In this document: positions 33,375 to 45,711 of the stretch, in pieces | Position numbering within the stretch: position 1 is the stretch's first letter | Layout of the letters: the number at the start of each line of letters is the position of its first letter | Assembly (NCBI GenBank): GCA_024752435.1 | Contig: CP103024.1 | Location: 62,001-126,000, forward strand | Reading direction: 5' to 3' | DNA from: Allantophomopsis cytisporea | Taxonomy: Eukaryota > Ascomycota > Leotiomycetes > Phacidiales > Phacidiaceae | DNA length: 64,000 nucleotides | The notes under the pieces: model-generated | What the model saw: the letters and a program-made list of their open reading frames with translations, nothing else | The model's database searches: none | Told to the model about the DNA's origin: nothing | Program-made: the position numbers and the translations under genes

Positions 33375-34096
33375 ATGGTTGAAAAACTCTATGTCACTTA
33401 CAATCAGGTATGCTTCTTCCTTCTCTACAAGAACGTCATAAACCGCCCTCAAGAGTCATCGCATGCTAATCCAGCCTTGTACTACAGGTGCATGAGCTCT
33501 GTCAAGAGTCTGCCCAGCGCATCCTCGAGGACTTCCAGCCGCAACTCATGATCGCGATCGGTGGAGGTGGATACGTTCCAGCGAGAATCCTCCGATCATT
33601 CCTCAAGAAGAGCGGCTCTCCAAATATTCCTATCCAAGCTATCGGCCTCTCCCTCTACGAACAGCTTCCTTCCACCCACCCATCCTCCTCCTCCACCCCC
33701 GGCGAGGTCGAGCAGCCTGGTACCAAGGTCACTCGCACACAATGGTTGGACCTCACCTCCCTCGGTGAGATGAAGAACCTGGTCGGAAAGAGAATCCTCA
33801 TTGTCGATGAGGTCGATGATACCAGAACCACTTTGGAGTACGCCGTCAAGGAGTTGGAGAAGGATGTGGAGGCTGCCAGACAACAACTCGGTGGCCAGGG
33901 TGAGAAGACCAAGTTCTCTATCTTTGTGCTTCACAACAAGGACAAGCCCAAGAAGGGCTCGTTGCCAGAGGATATGATCAAGGAGGGTAGATATTGTGCC
34001 GCAAGAACGGTGGGTGATGAATGGATTTGCTACCCATGGGAGGCTACGGATATCCACGAGCATGATGAGTTTGCTAGAAAGCAGGGCGCCAAATAG
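33375..34096 (+). CDS. XPT1: Xanthine/hypoxanthine phosphoribosyltransferase
   Basis: Two exons, 33375-33407 and 33488-34096, phase 0, 213 residues. The first exon codes MVEKLYVTYNQ. The PRPP-binding loop ILIVDEVDDTRTTL lies near residue 120; the acidic pair E-V-D-D before T-R-T-T is the class signature. MIAIGGGGYVPARILR is the N-terminal PPi-loop region and TVGDEWICYPWE the C-terminal base-binding part, as in Saccharomyces Hpt1/Xpt1. The enzyme salvages purine bases: base plus PRPP gives IMP, XMP or GMP. Hpt1 and Xpt1 are hard to separate without alignment, so the symbol is tentative. A Ser/Pro insertion (HPSSSSTPGEVEQPG) lies in the hood loop. The protein is cytosolic, with no targeting signal. 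Confidence 0.85.
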
Positions 34097-34704
34097 ATTC
34101 CAACGACTACGAAGTAATACAATTTTTCTGTTCAAAGGTTCATCCCAGGCTTCCGTTTTACCTGCAGTTAGTTCTTACATCACTGCCACCATATCTTTGA
34201 TTCTTCTGTGAGAGTTGTCAGATGAAAAGTCGCTTTAGATGCTTATTTCCACACCTCATCTATCTTTTTTTCGCATTCATCATATTTATTTATCTTGTTG
34301 CTGTTGTTTGTGCTCACAATCTAGGTACTCTCCCATTCTCCTTCTTATCTTATCTTAGCGGCCGTTCGCGCCTTGGGCTTGAACATGACGATGGTCCGGA
34401 GGGCGCGCACGAAGCTACTCAACCATTCGACTCTGGATATGTAAGCTGTCGACATCCCCCACGTAAATTGTGTCAAGTCAAGTTTGACATCCAATCCACT
34501 CTTCATTTCATCTATCCCTCTCCACAGGGTTCCTGCATATCGTATGGAGAGATCGAGTAATCAGCTGTCACTCAAGCTCCTCTCCAACCAAGAACATTTG
34601 TGTCATCTTAGAGCTGCAGACCAAATAAATACATCTTACCCCACCTTCGTCAGCCATTTCCTCTCTCTCAAGCTCAACAACAACAGCAGCAATCACTTGT
34701 GCAC
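34097..34704. other. Intergenic region, 600 bases
   Basis: A forward frame at 34222-34560 begins with a hydrophobic stretch but lies in the leader of the following gene and has no known match. The sequence just before 34705 is CAA/CAG-rich, as in fungal 5' leaders. Confidence 0.4.
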
Positions 34705-35941
34705 ATGACTAAGAATCCTCGCAAACGTTTAACAGCTATCAAAGCTTCCATGATGGGTGAAGCATATAACGGAGAAGGGGAGAATATCCTCGTCGTACTT
34801 CCTTTCCCAGAGCCTAAGAAATCCATCGACTTGATTTATGAAAAGCATCCAAAAACGAAGATCACCTATAAGCAATTGACGCTCCAGGAAGTATTTCAGA
34901 ACAAGGGAATCCCAGATGGTAAGCTGCGTGTAATCGAGTAAATTCCTGAGCTGACGCAACCAGATGAATTCAAGCAATACACTGTTCTCTTCGTCCTCGG
35001 GAACCTCCCCTCCAGCCCCAAGCTCATTCCCAACGTGAAATTCATCCAACTCGCGTCTGCAGGCGTTAATCACCTCGTCCAAACGCCTATCTACAAAGAC
35101 TCCGACATCCCTATAGCCACCGCCTCAGGCATTCATGGTCCCATGATCTCCGAATGGGTCATTATGCAGATCCTCAGCAACTCACACAATCAAAAGCTGC
35201 TGCTACAATGGCAGAAAGAGCACAAATGGGGTCCGCACAGCGAGCTTGGCTCTCTGCGTGATAGCGTCGGCATGCGCCTGGGTGTTTTGGGTTATGGATC
35301 CATTGGACGGCAGGGTAAACTCCCTCCCATTCTCTTCCTTATCACAAGCACCATAACTGACATACTGCCAAACAGCCGCCCGCATCTGCAAGGCCATGGG
35401 CATGGATGTGATAGCCTACACAGCTTCCCCACGCACGACGCCCGAATCAAAGCGTGACAGAGGCTACATCGTGCCCGGCACGGGCGATGTCAACGGTGAG
35501 ATCCCGTCAGCTTGGTACTCGGGGCTCGACAAAGCGTCCTTGCACAAGTTCCTATCTGCCGACATTGACGTGCTGCTTGTTTCCGTGCCGCTAACGGATC
35601 AAACGTTCCACTTCATCGGGAAGGAGGAGTTTGCGCTCCTCGGCAAGCATAAGGCTTTCATTGCGAACATCTCGCGTGGAAGTATCCTGCAGCAGGATGA
35701 TCTGATTGCTAGTCTTAAGAGTGGAGAGTTGAGGGGCGCTGCGCTCGATGTCACGGATCCCGAGCCGTTGAATAAGGAGAGTGAGTTGTGGGACTTGGAG
35801 AACGTGGCTATTACGCCGCATACCAGTGGCCTTGGGGTTGCGTATGTGGAGCGTTGCTTTGAGGTCTTGGAGAGGAACTTGACGCATACGGAGAGGGGAG
35901 AGAGGTTGATTAATTTGGTTGATCGGAAGAAGGGCTACTAA
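34705..35941 (+). CDS. D-isomer-specific 2-hydroxyacid dehydrogenase
   Basis: Three exons, 34705-34918, 34964-35314 and 35376-35941, 376 residues. Both junctions are phase 1 and rebuild conserved motifs: KGIPD|EFKQYTVLF and LGYGSIGRQ|AARICKAMG. The NAD-binding loop GYGSIG is intact. Downstream are VPLTDQT, IANISRGSILQQDDL, GAALDVTDPEPL with the acidic active-site residue, and ITPHTSG with the catalytic histidine. The substrate-binding strand has LASAGVNHL. This is the glyoxylate/hydroxypyruvate reductase and phosphoglycerate dehydrogenase-like family; the substrate cannot be set from sequence. A 20-30 residue insertion (SKRDRGYIVPGTGDVNGEIPSAWYSG) in the coenzyme domain is common in fungal members. 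No organelle signal is seen. Confidence 0.88.
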
Positions 35942-36895
35942 GTATGGTCTTGATTTAGATTTAAGGTTAGTATCTCTAAATTCTGAAATACATTGTTTTC
36001 TCTGAGATTTTCTTGTAGTCACTGGACCTGTAGCAGTGAATCTAGAGCTACATTTCCCAGAAAGTTTCTGTGATTTGCTTCACAGCCGCCAAAAATGAAA
36101 CACAGCAGAATGAAAATGTCAGAGCTGGTAGCACAATCCACGCGTTTATCAAGCCATCGCTCGATATTGAATGCAGTATTGTTCTACTCACAGTCCCCCA
36201 TGCAGATCTACATAGAACGCTCCGTAAGATCACTTTCTTTTCATGGTCTTCACAGTAAAATGTTACATACACAGAGTGACAGATGAATATTTCCGTGGAC
36301 TCGTCGATCGTGAAACAGCTGCCTGGAGTTGTTTTTATGTAAGCGAAATTCCAGAATGTCTGGCAGAATTTTGACTATTACTCAATCGCAGCATGGTATT
36401 TCCTACAACTCATGATATTCTGAGACTATACCCATTACGACATGAGCAAAAATGAGGCTCTTGAGGCTCTTGAGAGGAGATGATAGCGAAGTTCGTCGGT
36501 AATTCTCGTCTTCCATCGCTGTCTTCGTATCGTAGCCGAAAGTAGAGCTTAGCATCGTGCTTCAACGCCAAAGAATCCACAGTCCAACGTCGCGTGTAGA
36601 CTATCACCGCTAATGAGTACAAAGATGACTCCTTGCAATTTGGCTATCTGAGTCATCTGAAGCAATATATGGTAAACAGCTGCTTGTTGACTCATACTAA
36701 AACATCACTAGTGGTACAAGTATAGGTTCGCAGTACATATTCTAGATGAAAGGTAATGTTCTTGCTCCTCTCTTCTTCACTACGTTGGTGCTTCATCTAG
36801 CTCCCTATAGAAATACGACTTCGTTATTTGTACATTCTATTATGGTATGATATATATCATAATATTTCTCTAATACAATAGGGAATCCTACCGCA
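35942..36895. other. Intergenic region, 950 bases
   Basis: 3' flank of the dehydrogenase and promoter of the HEAT-like gene. No gene, RNA or repeat that I can support. Confidence 0.45.
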
Positions 36896-39800
36896 ATGGA
36901 TGAGTTGTCGAGAGGATTACAGGACAACAATCTCCATAACTCAAAGTTATCCAGTGACGACCTCAAGGAGCAAGTCACCGCCCTCCTCCAGCAATGGGAA
37001 CTCTTAAGTCCCACTCAGCGCACAAAGCTTCTAGTCAAAATCGGCCATGAATCAGTCACAACCCCCTCCAGCAAGGCGATCCTCTCAGCCCTCTCGACAG
37101 GTTCAGTCTACGAGAAATCCTTAGCCATTCAAGCCGCCTGGACGAGCGGCGACATCGAAATCGCTCTTCAGGCTCTAAGATTCACTCCTTCAGCTCTGTT
37201 GAAATCCCGTGCAGCCAGACTCATTATGTTCAAAGGCAGCGATGAGCAGGTCCTCGAGGCTCTGCAAATCCTCCCAAATACGGACCTGAAAGCGGGGTGT
37301 CATTACCTACGCAAGTGTGAACGTTTAAACTTAGTTGACACGTATTTAGATACGCTAGACGCTGAGGGGAAGCTCTTTATGGAGCTTTTGTCGGCAGGGT
37401 CGAGTACATTCGTTAAAAAGTACTTGCCGGAAACCGTGGATCGTGTGTCGAGTTGGGGTTCGTTGGTACATCTGCATCCAAAGGTGGTCTTTGATGTTGT
37501 ATGTGGGAAAATGTCCCCGTACTCCGGTGGCCTGGAGATCTGGATTACAAATGGCAAACAATCGCCGACAACATGAAGGCAGCAGATCCGGATCTTGCGA
37601 ATCGTCTGGTTGATCGAGCCTTAGAGTTGGTACCAAGGCTATCTATTTCTGCAATCTGCTGGTTTTCAAAATGGCGGCCAAAGGAAATCGTGGAATATCT
37701 CATAACCAACGATCGTAATATTCCGAATTTTGTGGACCTAGATTTTGCCATTAAAGAACTAGATATTGAGCACATCTTGAAGGTTTATAGACATCATCCA
37801 AAAATCCTTTCGCAGCGAGCTATAAAATACCTTCCCGCAGAACTTCGTCGAACAGTATGGACTGCATTACAGATGCTGTGGCAGGGAGAGGATGGGAATG
37901 TCGACAAAGACGTGGTGTCTCTGCTGCCAGCTGATCTTCGCGCCCAAGAAGCTCGCCGACACTTGGCTCTTGATTTTATCAAAAACAACGCTAATCTTAG
38001 GATGCAATGGATTAAACTCCTTCCATGGGACGAGGCAACCACGGAAATCAGGCCGTTCATCCAGAACAGAGACGCATCTACCCGTCAGGCTGCCCTCAGA
38101 ACAGTCATTGAATCCGCATTGTACCAACGAGAACCATTGGGTGATGTTATCGATGTTGTTCTGCAACGACGGTTCGAACAGGATCCCATACGTAGGGTCA
38201 TTTTGCGCGCTCTGGCGTGCCTGCCTAGTAGCCGATGGAACTCTGACCATCTTGAGGGTCTAGCTCAAGTTGTAAGATCGACACTTGATGCTGCTGATCT
38301 ATCTGCAAATTCTATCCATTCGCTCCGTGACTTGATCACCCAGATCCTTCCATATCATACCCTCTGGGCTAAAGAACAGATAACTCAGCTTATCGATGAG
38401 CGTGGAATTGGCAACGGACTGCAATTTGATGCGAAGGGATGTTACGATAGCTACCTGCTTCCTGTAATGTGGCCACGTATGGAGAAGATGCACGAAAAGG
38501 GGACTGGAGAGGATTTACCGCGGTTACTAAAATACTTCAAACATAGCTTGAAGGACTCCAATGCTCTTCTCTCCATGCTCGAGGACCTCATTTTCAACTC
38601 TAAAAACCCGGATTGGGCTGCTACTGCCCTCGATCTTATAGCTTCGCAGCGTCCTGAACGCTTGGCATATTGCGTTCCAATTTGCCTGAAGAAGGATGCC
38701 ACTTTCTTCGTTACTCTCGATTCAGTGAGAAATTATATGCAATCTCATATGCAGCGCCAACTCATGCAGCATGTTCACGATCAAGAAAACAAATGCAAAG
38801 ACGACGATAGCTCTCTCACGCTTCAAATCATCCGATCGGAAAAGAGATATCGGTACTGGACGCAAAGTCAGCAGCAAGTGCTTGCCGACATCCTATTAGA
38901 CTATGTCCGCAGCTCCAAGCACCCTATAGACATTCTTACAGATTCTATTCGAGCTCTGTCTCGCCTGAACTATGTAAATGCCCAGCACATAATCTCTTTT
39001 GCCAACGACGAGCGCCCTCCAGTTCGCACCGTCACACTCCAGTGCCTTGCGCGTCTCGACAGCGGGGAGGGAATTCCAATCCTCTTCGACGCCCTGAATG
39101 ACTATCGCAGCCGCTTCGCAATACATGCATTACACCCCTGCATCCTCCGCATGCCGGCCTCGAAAGCTCTCTCCATTTTATGCACGGTCTCAATGACCAA
39201 AGTAACGATTGCAAAGCAGGTACTGCGCTTTATCAGTGAGCTCAAAACCGAAGAGGCGTTCCAATACCTCTTATCCGCCTACGACTTCGACCTCCACGTT
39301 GACGTGCGCATTGCGCTCCTGGGCTCTCTAAAACTGTACTCCACTCGGCCCGAAGTCCTCGAGTTGATCATCCGCGCGCTTCAGCATGAGGACAGAGCAG
39401 TCGTCGACTTTGCATCATTCGCCCCGAGCTACCCCGGTTGGGAATTTGACTGTTCCAGTGTCCGCCATTATGATTTGGTAATGATCATCCTCACACACGA
39501 GGACGTTGAGATCCAACGACGCGCTCTACGGATCTTGCTGTCCAAATCATTTGAAGATCCAGCACAGAGGTTCTCAGCCCCCCTACTAGGAATGGTTGAG
39601 AGCTCGTCTTATGTAAGACACGATGTTTCCCGGGCTATATTCCATCTATACTCTAGGACTGCGATTGAGGTGGTGCTCAAGGTTTTTGGGGGCTTTATGG
39701 GAGATATACAGAGTCTGGCTATGTTATGTAACATCTATAGTAGCTCTGCGCAAGACGGGTTTGAGCAGTGCACAGCACGGATTCTGCGTTTACTTTATAG

Positions 39801-40182
39801 CAAGAAACGTACACTGGGCATGAGGCTAAAGTTAATGTTCAGACATTGCGCGTGGACTGAGATACAGGCTGAGATGGACAAAATGGTTAGTATGAATCTT
39901 TTACATGCCGATGCGCTGGTACAAGCGCAAACCTTGACCAGTCAGTTGATGTATCGAAGGGATGTTGATGGGAAGGTGGTGGAGGAGACATGGGGGAATA
40001 GTAGGTATGAGGAACTGAGGAGGCTGGGGTTGGTGGCACTGATAGGACTCGCAGATCCACAGGCGGGTTTGAATACAGATCTGAAGGAGAAGCTGAAGAT
40101 TTATAGGGCTGATCAATCAGATTTGGTGTCTGAGGCAGCGGCTATGTCTTTCCCCATGAAAAATAGGAGACGGCATTTCTGA
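36896..40182 (+). CDS. Large HEAT/armadillo-like repeat protein, unknown function, one frame change at about 37.5 kb
   Basis: About 1070 residues of almost continuous alpha-helical repeats, with typical HEAT pairs such as PVRTVTLQCLARLDSGEGIPILFDAL and VRIALLGSLKLYSTRPEVLELIIRAL. No enzymatic domain or targeting signal is seen. The reading frame changes between 37495 and 37576. Either an 80-base intron (37499-37578; donor GTATGT, acceptor ATGAAG) joins FDV to AADPDLANRL, or a single-base insertion/deletion has broken the gene. Sequence before the proposed acceptor (GDLDYKWQTIADNM in the second frame) looks coding, which favours a frameshift. The rest of the gene, 2.6 kb, has no other lesion, so a sequencing error or very recent break is possible. 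Role unknown; scaffold function is typical of the fold. The start is the first ATG. Confidence 0.65.
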
Positions 40183-40431
40183 GGTTAGCAAACTGAAGAC
40201 CCAGGATGGTGCAGATGTCACTTTGATCGTGGAAGGGTCTTGCAAACAGGCTAGCATATAGTCAAACGATTCCAATCATTAAAGTTTGCTAGTATAGAAC
40301 CACATAAATGAAGCAATCTATGCTGAGAAAGCCCAAGATACTGCTGTCAAAACCTTCTTCACCTGTACGTACCGCACGTGTTGTCTCAAATGCCTAGGAA
40401 ACCCAACTACTCGATTGATTGCGCATACTCA

Positions 40432-41887
40432 TCAGCTTTCAAGCCAGACTTCCGCTGGTGCCCACACCCTTGACTTGTTGTAATCTTTTCCCTCATCTGT
40501 GCCATAAACTTGCAGCAAAGGATGTACAACAACTTTGATCGGTCGATCTATCAGTTGGTCTTCGTGCTCTTCGTACTTTACCAAGGGATGTGGTTTCATA
40601 AATTCACTTTCAGCATTAAAAGACAGATTTCTCAAGTCTTGCAAAGTATAGCACCTCATCGTCGTTTTGCGGGTCCAGAGCTGGTAAGAAAGGGTTGCTG
40701 CTTCTTGGTAGATAGCGTAGAGCCTCTCAGTATATTCAGACTTAGTCTCATTTTTCATAAGGTAGTGGGCTGGACCTGCTATGAATTCTGAAGCTCGTTG
40801 CGCGGAAGCCTGAGATATCATCGCCTCTGTCCAGCTGTGTGTTTCTTTTTCCCCCTCTGTACTATCAGATCGCAGCGGAGGTAGAAGTAATCTCAACGTT
40901 TGCGAGCGCCAAATGTGCCCGTCTTGTTTATTGGCTACACCTCGTCAGTAATTACTTTCTTACTCTTCTAAGGGCTAACCCACATTGTTGCGCTAAGTCA
41001 TATATTTCACTCAACGTGTCCCTAGGCCCACTATCTATCAACTGACGCCCGGATCTGCCATTAAAAAAGAAAAAGGGGCTTTGTAGAATGTTGTTGTATA
41101 AATCGTGCGCAAGTAGTGCATTTAAGAGGAGGAATGGAGTTTTTCGTTTTGGGAGTCCTTGGGGAAGGTGACCATTTTCGAACACGACTACGGATGACAA
41201 GTCTTTCATCAAAGCGGCAAACCCGAAGTTGCCAAGTGTCTGGATTGATAAAGTGTCTTCGATGGACGCTGCTTTTGCCCAGCTTTTCATTCCTCTCTTG
41301 ATCCTGTCAAGAGTTCCAACAACCTTACTTTCCTCCATTGGAAGCCACCGTCCCAGGTCCATACGTTTGAATGACTCTTCCTGTTGCATACGAATTGCCC
41401 CATCATACTTCTCTTGAAGTATATCTTTCTCTGATTCAACGGTACGGAGGTGAATTTGTAACTTTGATAGACTATCCGCTCGATCGTTTAGAGATTGATT
41501 CATTCGGTCTTCAAGCTGCTTTCCGCGACGTGTCCACTCCTTTTCTTTGTCAAACAAATTCCTCTGAAATTCGTGCTCCAGGTTCTGGACTTTCTTCTGA
41601 TGGTCTTTGCCCATTCTTTCGATAGCGTTATCTCTCTCGGCCAAGGCTGTTCGTAGCCATGTTATATCTAACGCTTGTTTCCGTAGTTGATACTCTGAAT
41701 CGAACTTGATCTTAGGGGAAAATAAGGCCTTCCAGGACCTAAGATATCCTGAAGACTCCTTCGAAGGATCATCACGATGCATCCTTTCTGGCTGGCTATG
41801 TGCCTGTCTAGAAGCTATTTGACCATGTGCTGCAGGCTGTATGGTCGAACTGGAAGGAGTAGATGTACATAGATACTCATCAGCCAT
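40432..41887 (-). CDS. Coiled-coil protein of unknown function next to the Hsp70-like gene
   Basis: Two exons, 41887-40984 and 40934-40432 (phase 1), 468 residues. The intron (donor GTGGGT, branch CTGAC, acceptor TGTAG) joins LAQQ to SNKQDGHIWRS. Residues about 65-175 form a charged coiled coil (LRKQALDITWLRTALAERDNAIERMGKDHQKKVQNLEHEF...). The remainder is globular, with SIQTLGNFGFAALMKDLSSVV, an FFFFNGRSG loop and a C-terminal part with SYQLWTRKTTMRC. The first 55 residues are disordered. I recognise no domain. It lies head to head with the Hsp70-like gene (start codons 715 bases apart), so the two could be co-regulated; this is inference only. Confidence 0.7.
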
Positions 41888-42601
41888 GTCGTGTGAAAGG
41901 AATTATAATGAATGTCTCCCAAAGTCTGGGAAAGATTCGGGTACAATGTCGGCACCGAGAAGCCTCAATGCTGATTGGTTATGCTGAATGACTGTCGCTG
42001 GTATTTTTAGTTATACAATCAAAGTAAACAACAATATTGGGCTAGGCTTGCGATTATCGACTATTGATTTCAATAACTTTGAAGGTTTGGCGAGAGAAGC
42101 AGTGTGAACGAAACCATCCTGGGGAGGCCTCAAGAAGACTATGCTATTGGTAAAGACTCTTCTTGATCTGGAAGGAGGTGTTGGTTTTCACATTACATTA
42201 CATGATAATGCACTACTTCTGAAACCCAACATCTTTTTTCTGGAGCATCCACACAACCTGTTTGGCTTGCCAAGCTTCAGTTTACCAAAGGATCCCTGCA
42301 AATGGTATATTATCCAACTTGCTATTCTATTTCCAAAGCGCCACACCGGATCTGTTCCGCTATACCCGTTCATCACCTGGCGCTTACCTTGTGAACACTG
42401 TCCCAAGTTTATACTCAAGAACCAAACAGCGAGAGTAATATGGCTACTATACAAAAGTGAACATCCCATTATGAACACAATCCACCCACTCCTCGTATCT
42501 CAATCTTAGAAATCAAGGAGGAAAAGTAACAGATTATAAGACCTGGAGGAAGAGGACTTCGAAAGACCAACCCCCAGGTTTCTCTTACTCGCTAAACAAC
42601 C
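41888..42601. promoter_or_regulatory. Divergent intergenic region between the coiled-coil gene and the Hsp70-like gene
   Basis: It is 714 bases long and must contain both promoters. No heat-shock element array (repeated nGAAn) stands out by eye. Small open frames inside lack motifs. Confidence 0.45.
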
Positions 42602-44903
42602 ATGGATTCGATCGAGAAGGGCCTCACGTCTCTTTCTGAGAAACTGGAATCTTCACATTTGAGCGAACGAGCTCGACACAAAATCATTGTGGGTATCGAT
42701 TATGGCACCACTTTCTCAGGTAATGTTTCAACCTTCGCTTTTATCATTACTTTCTAATGTTCTTTTAGGCGTCAGCTACGTCACTACACAATCAAGCAAC
42801 ATCGATGACATTTGTATCATCTCAACATGGCCCGGAACGACTCATGCATCTTGGAAAACTCCAACAAGGATTGCATATAGAAAGGAAAATCCAGCAATTC
42901 AAAGAAACAAATGGGGCTTCGAAGTTGGTTCGAAGCTCGTTTCATACTCATGGACAAAACTCTTGCTTGATAAGAATGCCGTTGTTGGGCCATCTGATGA
43001 TCCAATCCTGTCGGAGAGTTCAATTCAAGGAGCAATGCAACTGCCTGAGTTTCGTGATGCAGAAGGCGTATGTGAGGACTTCCTGCACGAGGTCTTCATA
43101 CATGTAACTTCAAAGTTGCGCGAGCAAATGACCAATTCCACATATGAACACACTCCAATGGAGTGCTGGATCACGTTGCCAGCTATCTGGTCTGAAGAGG
43201 CAAAAGACTCAACCTTGAGGGCTGCCAGGAAGGCTGGATTTGGAGATCGGCCTGGTGATGATGTTTTTACGATTGCAGAGCCAGAGGCTGCAGCGATTGC
43301 AACATTGAAACAATATTCTGCGGTGAATGCGTTCAATGCCATCACGGTAAGCTTGTATATCTTTTTAACCTGAATGAAAACACTGAGGAAGTTAGACCAA
43401 CGACAATATTCTGATATGTGACTGTGGTGGTGGGACTGTTGATATAACGACCTACAAGATCACTCAAGTGAAACCAGTCTTGGAGTTTGATGAATTGTGT
43501 ATCGGCGTTGGTATGTTACCTCCAAGTTAACTGAGAAAAGAAACCTCATGTATCATAAACTCTAACTTCATGTACATGTTTAGGTGGCAAATGCGGCTCA
43601 ACCTACATCGACCGTAATCTGCACAAATTGCTTTCCAAGAGATTTGGAGTAGCGTTTGAAAATCTTGCAGTTACGCAAAAAGGCCCAGGAAGCAAATTGA
43701 TGGAATGCTTTGAGATGCTCAAACGAGATTTCGGTGTCAATGATGATACCGAGGACCGAGAACTGGGCCCGATTAGACTCGATGTTGAAGAATCTGAGTA
43801 TTATGATGAAGATGAACGTATGATAAATCTCTCATAGTAAGTATTCTTGGTCAATTCTTGATTCTGGGGCTCACCAATCCTCAGCGAAGACATGCAAAAC
43901 TTGTTTGATCCAGTCGTTACGGAGATCACCAAGATGGTGAGCCAGCAAGTGAGAGAAGCAAACATGAAGAGGAATGCTAAGATCGATGTACTGCCTACCT
44001 TAATTTTAACAGAGTAAAGCAGCAATGCTGATTTTCATGGTTTTTAGCGTATCGTTCTTGTCGGCGGATTTGGAGAATCCACGTACCTTTACGACGTTCT
44101 AACAACGTGGTGTCAGCAGAATGGGAATATCACCTTGATGCGTCCTACACATCCGTAAGTCAAGTTGAAAACATATCTGATTTTCAGCTGGTTAATACAA
44201 TGAAGCCAATCTGCTGTCGTCCTTGGAGCGGCCTTGCGCGGTCTCGAGGGAATCAAACCCCGTATGAAGCGAGCTCGCAGACATTACGGTATCTGCATAG
44301 GAATGCCTTTCCGAGAGGGCAAAGACGCAGAAAAGCATGCTAGATATAGTGATGTTGACAACAGCAAGCTATGCGGTAATAGGATGAACTGGTTGATCTC
44401 CAAAGTATGTGGTAATGTACAAATGGTGTTTGTGAGATCTTTGCTTTGAGCTTGCTGATGAAATATGTATTTAGGGTGAGGAGATATTCGAAGATACTTC
44501 TAGAGTCCGAAAGGCCCACGTTCCTTACATCCGTAACAAACCGCACTGTTGGCCCATTATCTTATTTTCATCTACATTAGATACCCCTCCAGATTATTGC
44601 GGGGATCCTGGTATGTTATCGCAAAGCTACTTTCCTCAATACTTGGAGTGTCTGCCTTGCAACATGAGCTGATCGATAATAGGTGTTCAACAAGTCTGTA
44701 AGATTGTGTCATCCTTTTCTGAAGGGTTTGATTTCGGCGCCGCAGTCCGTGTTTGTTACAACAATAAGCTAGAGAAAATTGTAACTAGAGTGAATTTCCA
44801 AGTACAAATCCGATTCGGCAATAAGGGAGACAACCTCACTTTCAAAAACATTGTCAACGACAAGGTCATGTCCTCGGCTGTTGTAGATTTCAGCCATCAT
44901 TAG
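42602..44903 (+). CDS. Hsp70-like ATPase (HSPA12-type, actin-fold nucleotide-binding domain), nine exons
   Basis: Exons 42602-42719, 42769-43346, 43396-43510, 43584-43836, 43885-43987, 44048-44154, 44206-44404, 44475-44610 and 44683-44903 form one frame of 609 residues. Actin/Hsp70 nucleotide motifs are in order: phosphate-1 GIDYGTTFSG (about residue 31), AEPEAAA in the connect-1 region, phosphate-2 LICDCGGGTVDITTYK (about 235), and adenosine motif RIVLVGGFGESTYL (about 390). The segment after it, HPQSAVVLGAALRGL, is also family-typical. There is no recognisable Hsp70 substrate-binding domain or EEVD tail, which is the pattern of the HSPA12-like proteins that are expanded in filamentous fungi. 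The role is unknown; ATP-dependent chaperone or sensor action is inferred. It sits directly upstream of a decayed Hsp90-fold (NO VEIN) gene. Confidence 0.88.
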
Positions 44904-45711
44904 TCTTAACGTTTTTGTTATTGTCCAATACAATGTTGTTCTATAGACTATGGAAACAGATGTGAGATATTTCTCTACTGTGTAGATGGGTCTGCGAGAT
45001 TACTTCGTCAGCGCCTAACAAGTCTGGTATTGCTACAGCGGTAAACATTAATTCATCTTGAAAGTCAAATCATAGTTTAAAACTTTACCGCGCAACGCGA
45101 ATCGTCGTGGGGTGGTGGGATATGAGACAGACGTTGACAGAAAAAGCATAATGATTAGCTACACGTACGTTCCGCAGATGCAGGGAATAGCGGACGTTCG
45201 TTTGGCAATGAACCAACTGATTTGAGTCAAGTCTCCGGGATATCACTAATTACCAATGCAGTTGCATCCAACAATCAATATCCAATATCCAACATCCACA
45301 CAATATCCACCCAACATATATCCACCCAACATATATCCAATAATATCCACGTCAACCGTTACAACTTCATCTTTGACTCTCTTCAGCTTCATCTGCAAAT
45401 GTTGAAAAGGGCGGGGATCTGCGATATTCCATGCTCTAAAATTCCATTAAAGTATAATGTTGGCCATCTGGTTCCTTTCGAAATCGCCAGGCTTAACCTC
45501 GGTGTGTTGGCCAAAGGACTTTGCAAGTTCGTAGGAAAGGTCCTGAATCAGCGTCTGCCTTACGGAGTGGATCACAGTGGGCTGCTCAGATCGGCTCTGC
45601 AGACCTTCTCATGTATTTAAAATAAAATAAAGTTAATTAGTCGTTGTTTGTTCTGCAGTTATATTCTTGCCTCATAAAATCATTGCGCATTGATTATTGT
45701 GACAAACCTCG
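44904..45711. other. Intergenic region, 800 bases, with short tandem repeats
   Basis: 3' flank of the Hsp70-like gene and upstream region of the NO VEIN relic. Tandem repeats lie at 45276-45350. A forward frame at 45222-45620 spans those repeats and shows no known domain. Confidence 0.4.
45276..45350. repeat. Tandem repeat of an ATATCCACCCAAC-like unit
   Basis: Two near-perfect 15-base units (ATATATCCACCCAAC) are flanked by several shorter AATATCCA derivatives. The repeat is non-coding as far as can be seen. Confidence 0.65.

Noticed and set aside
45222..45620. 132-codon forward frame before the NO VEIN relic
   Set aside because: Its first half is the translation of tandem repeats and the remainder has no recognised domain.
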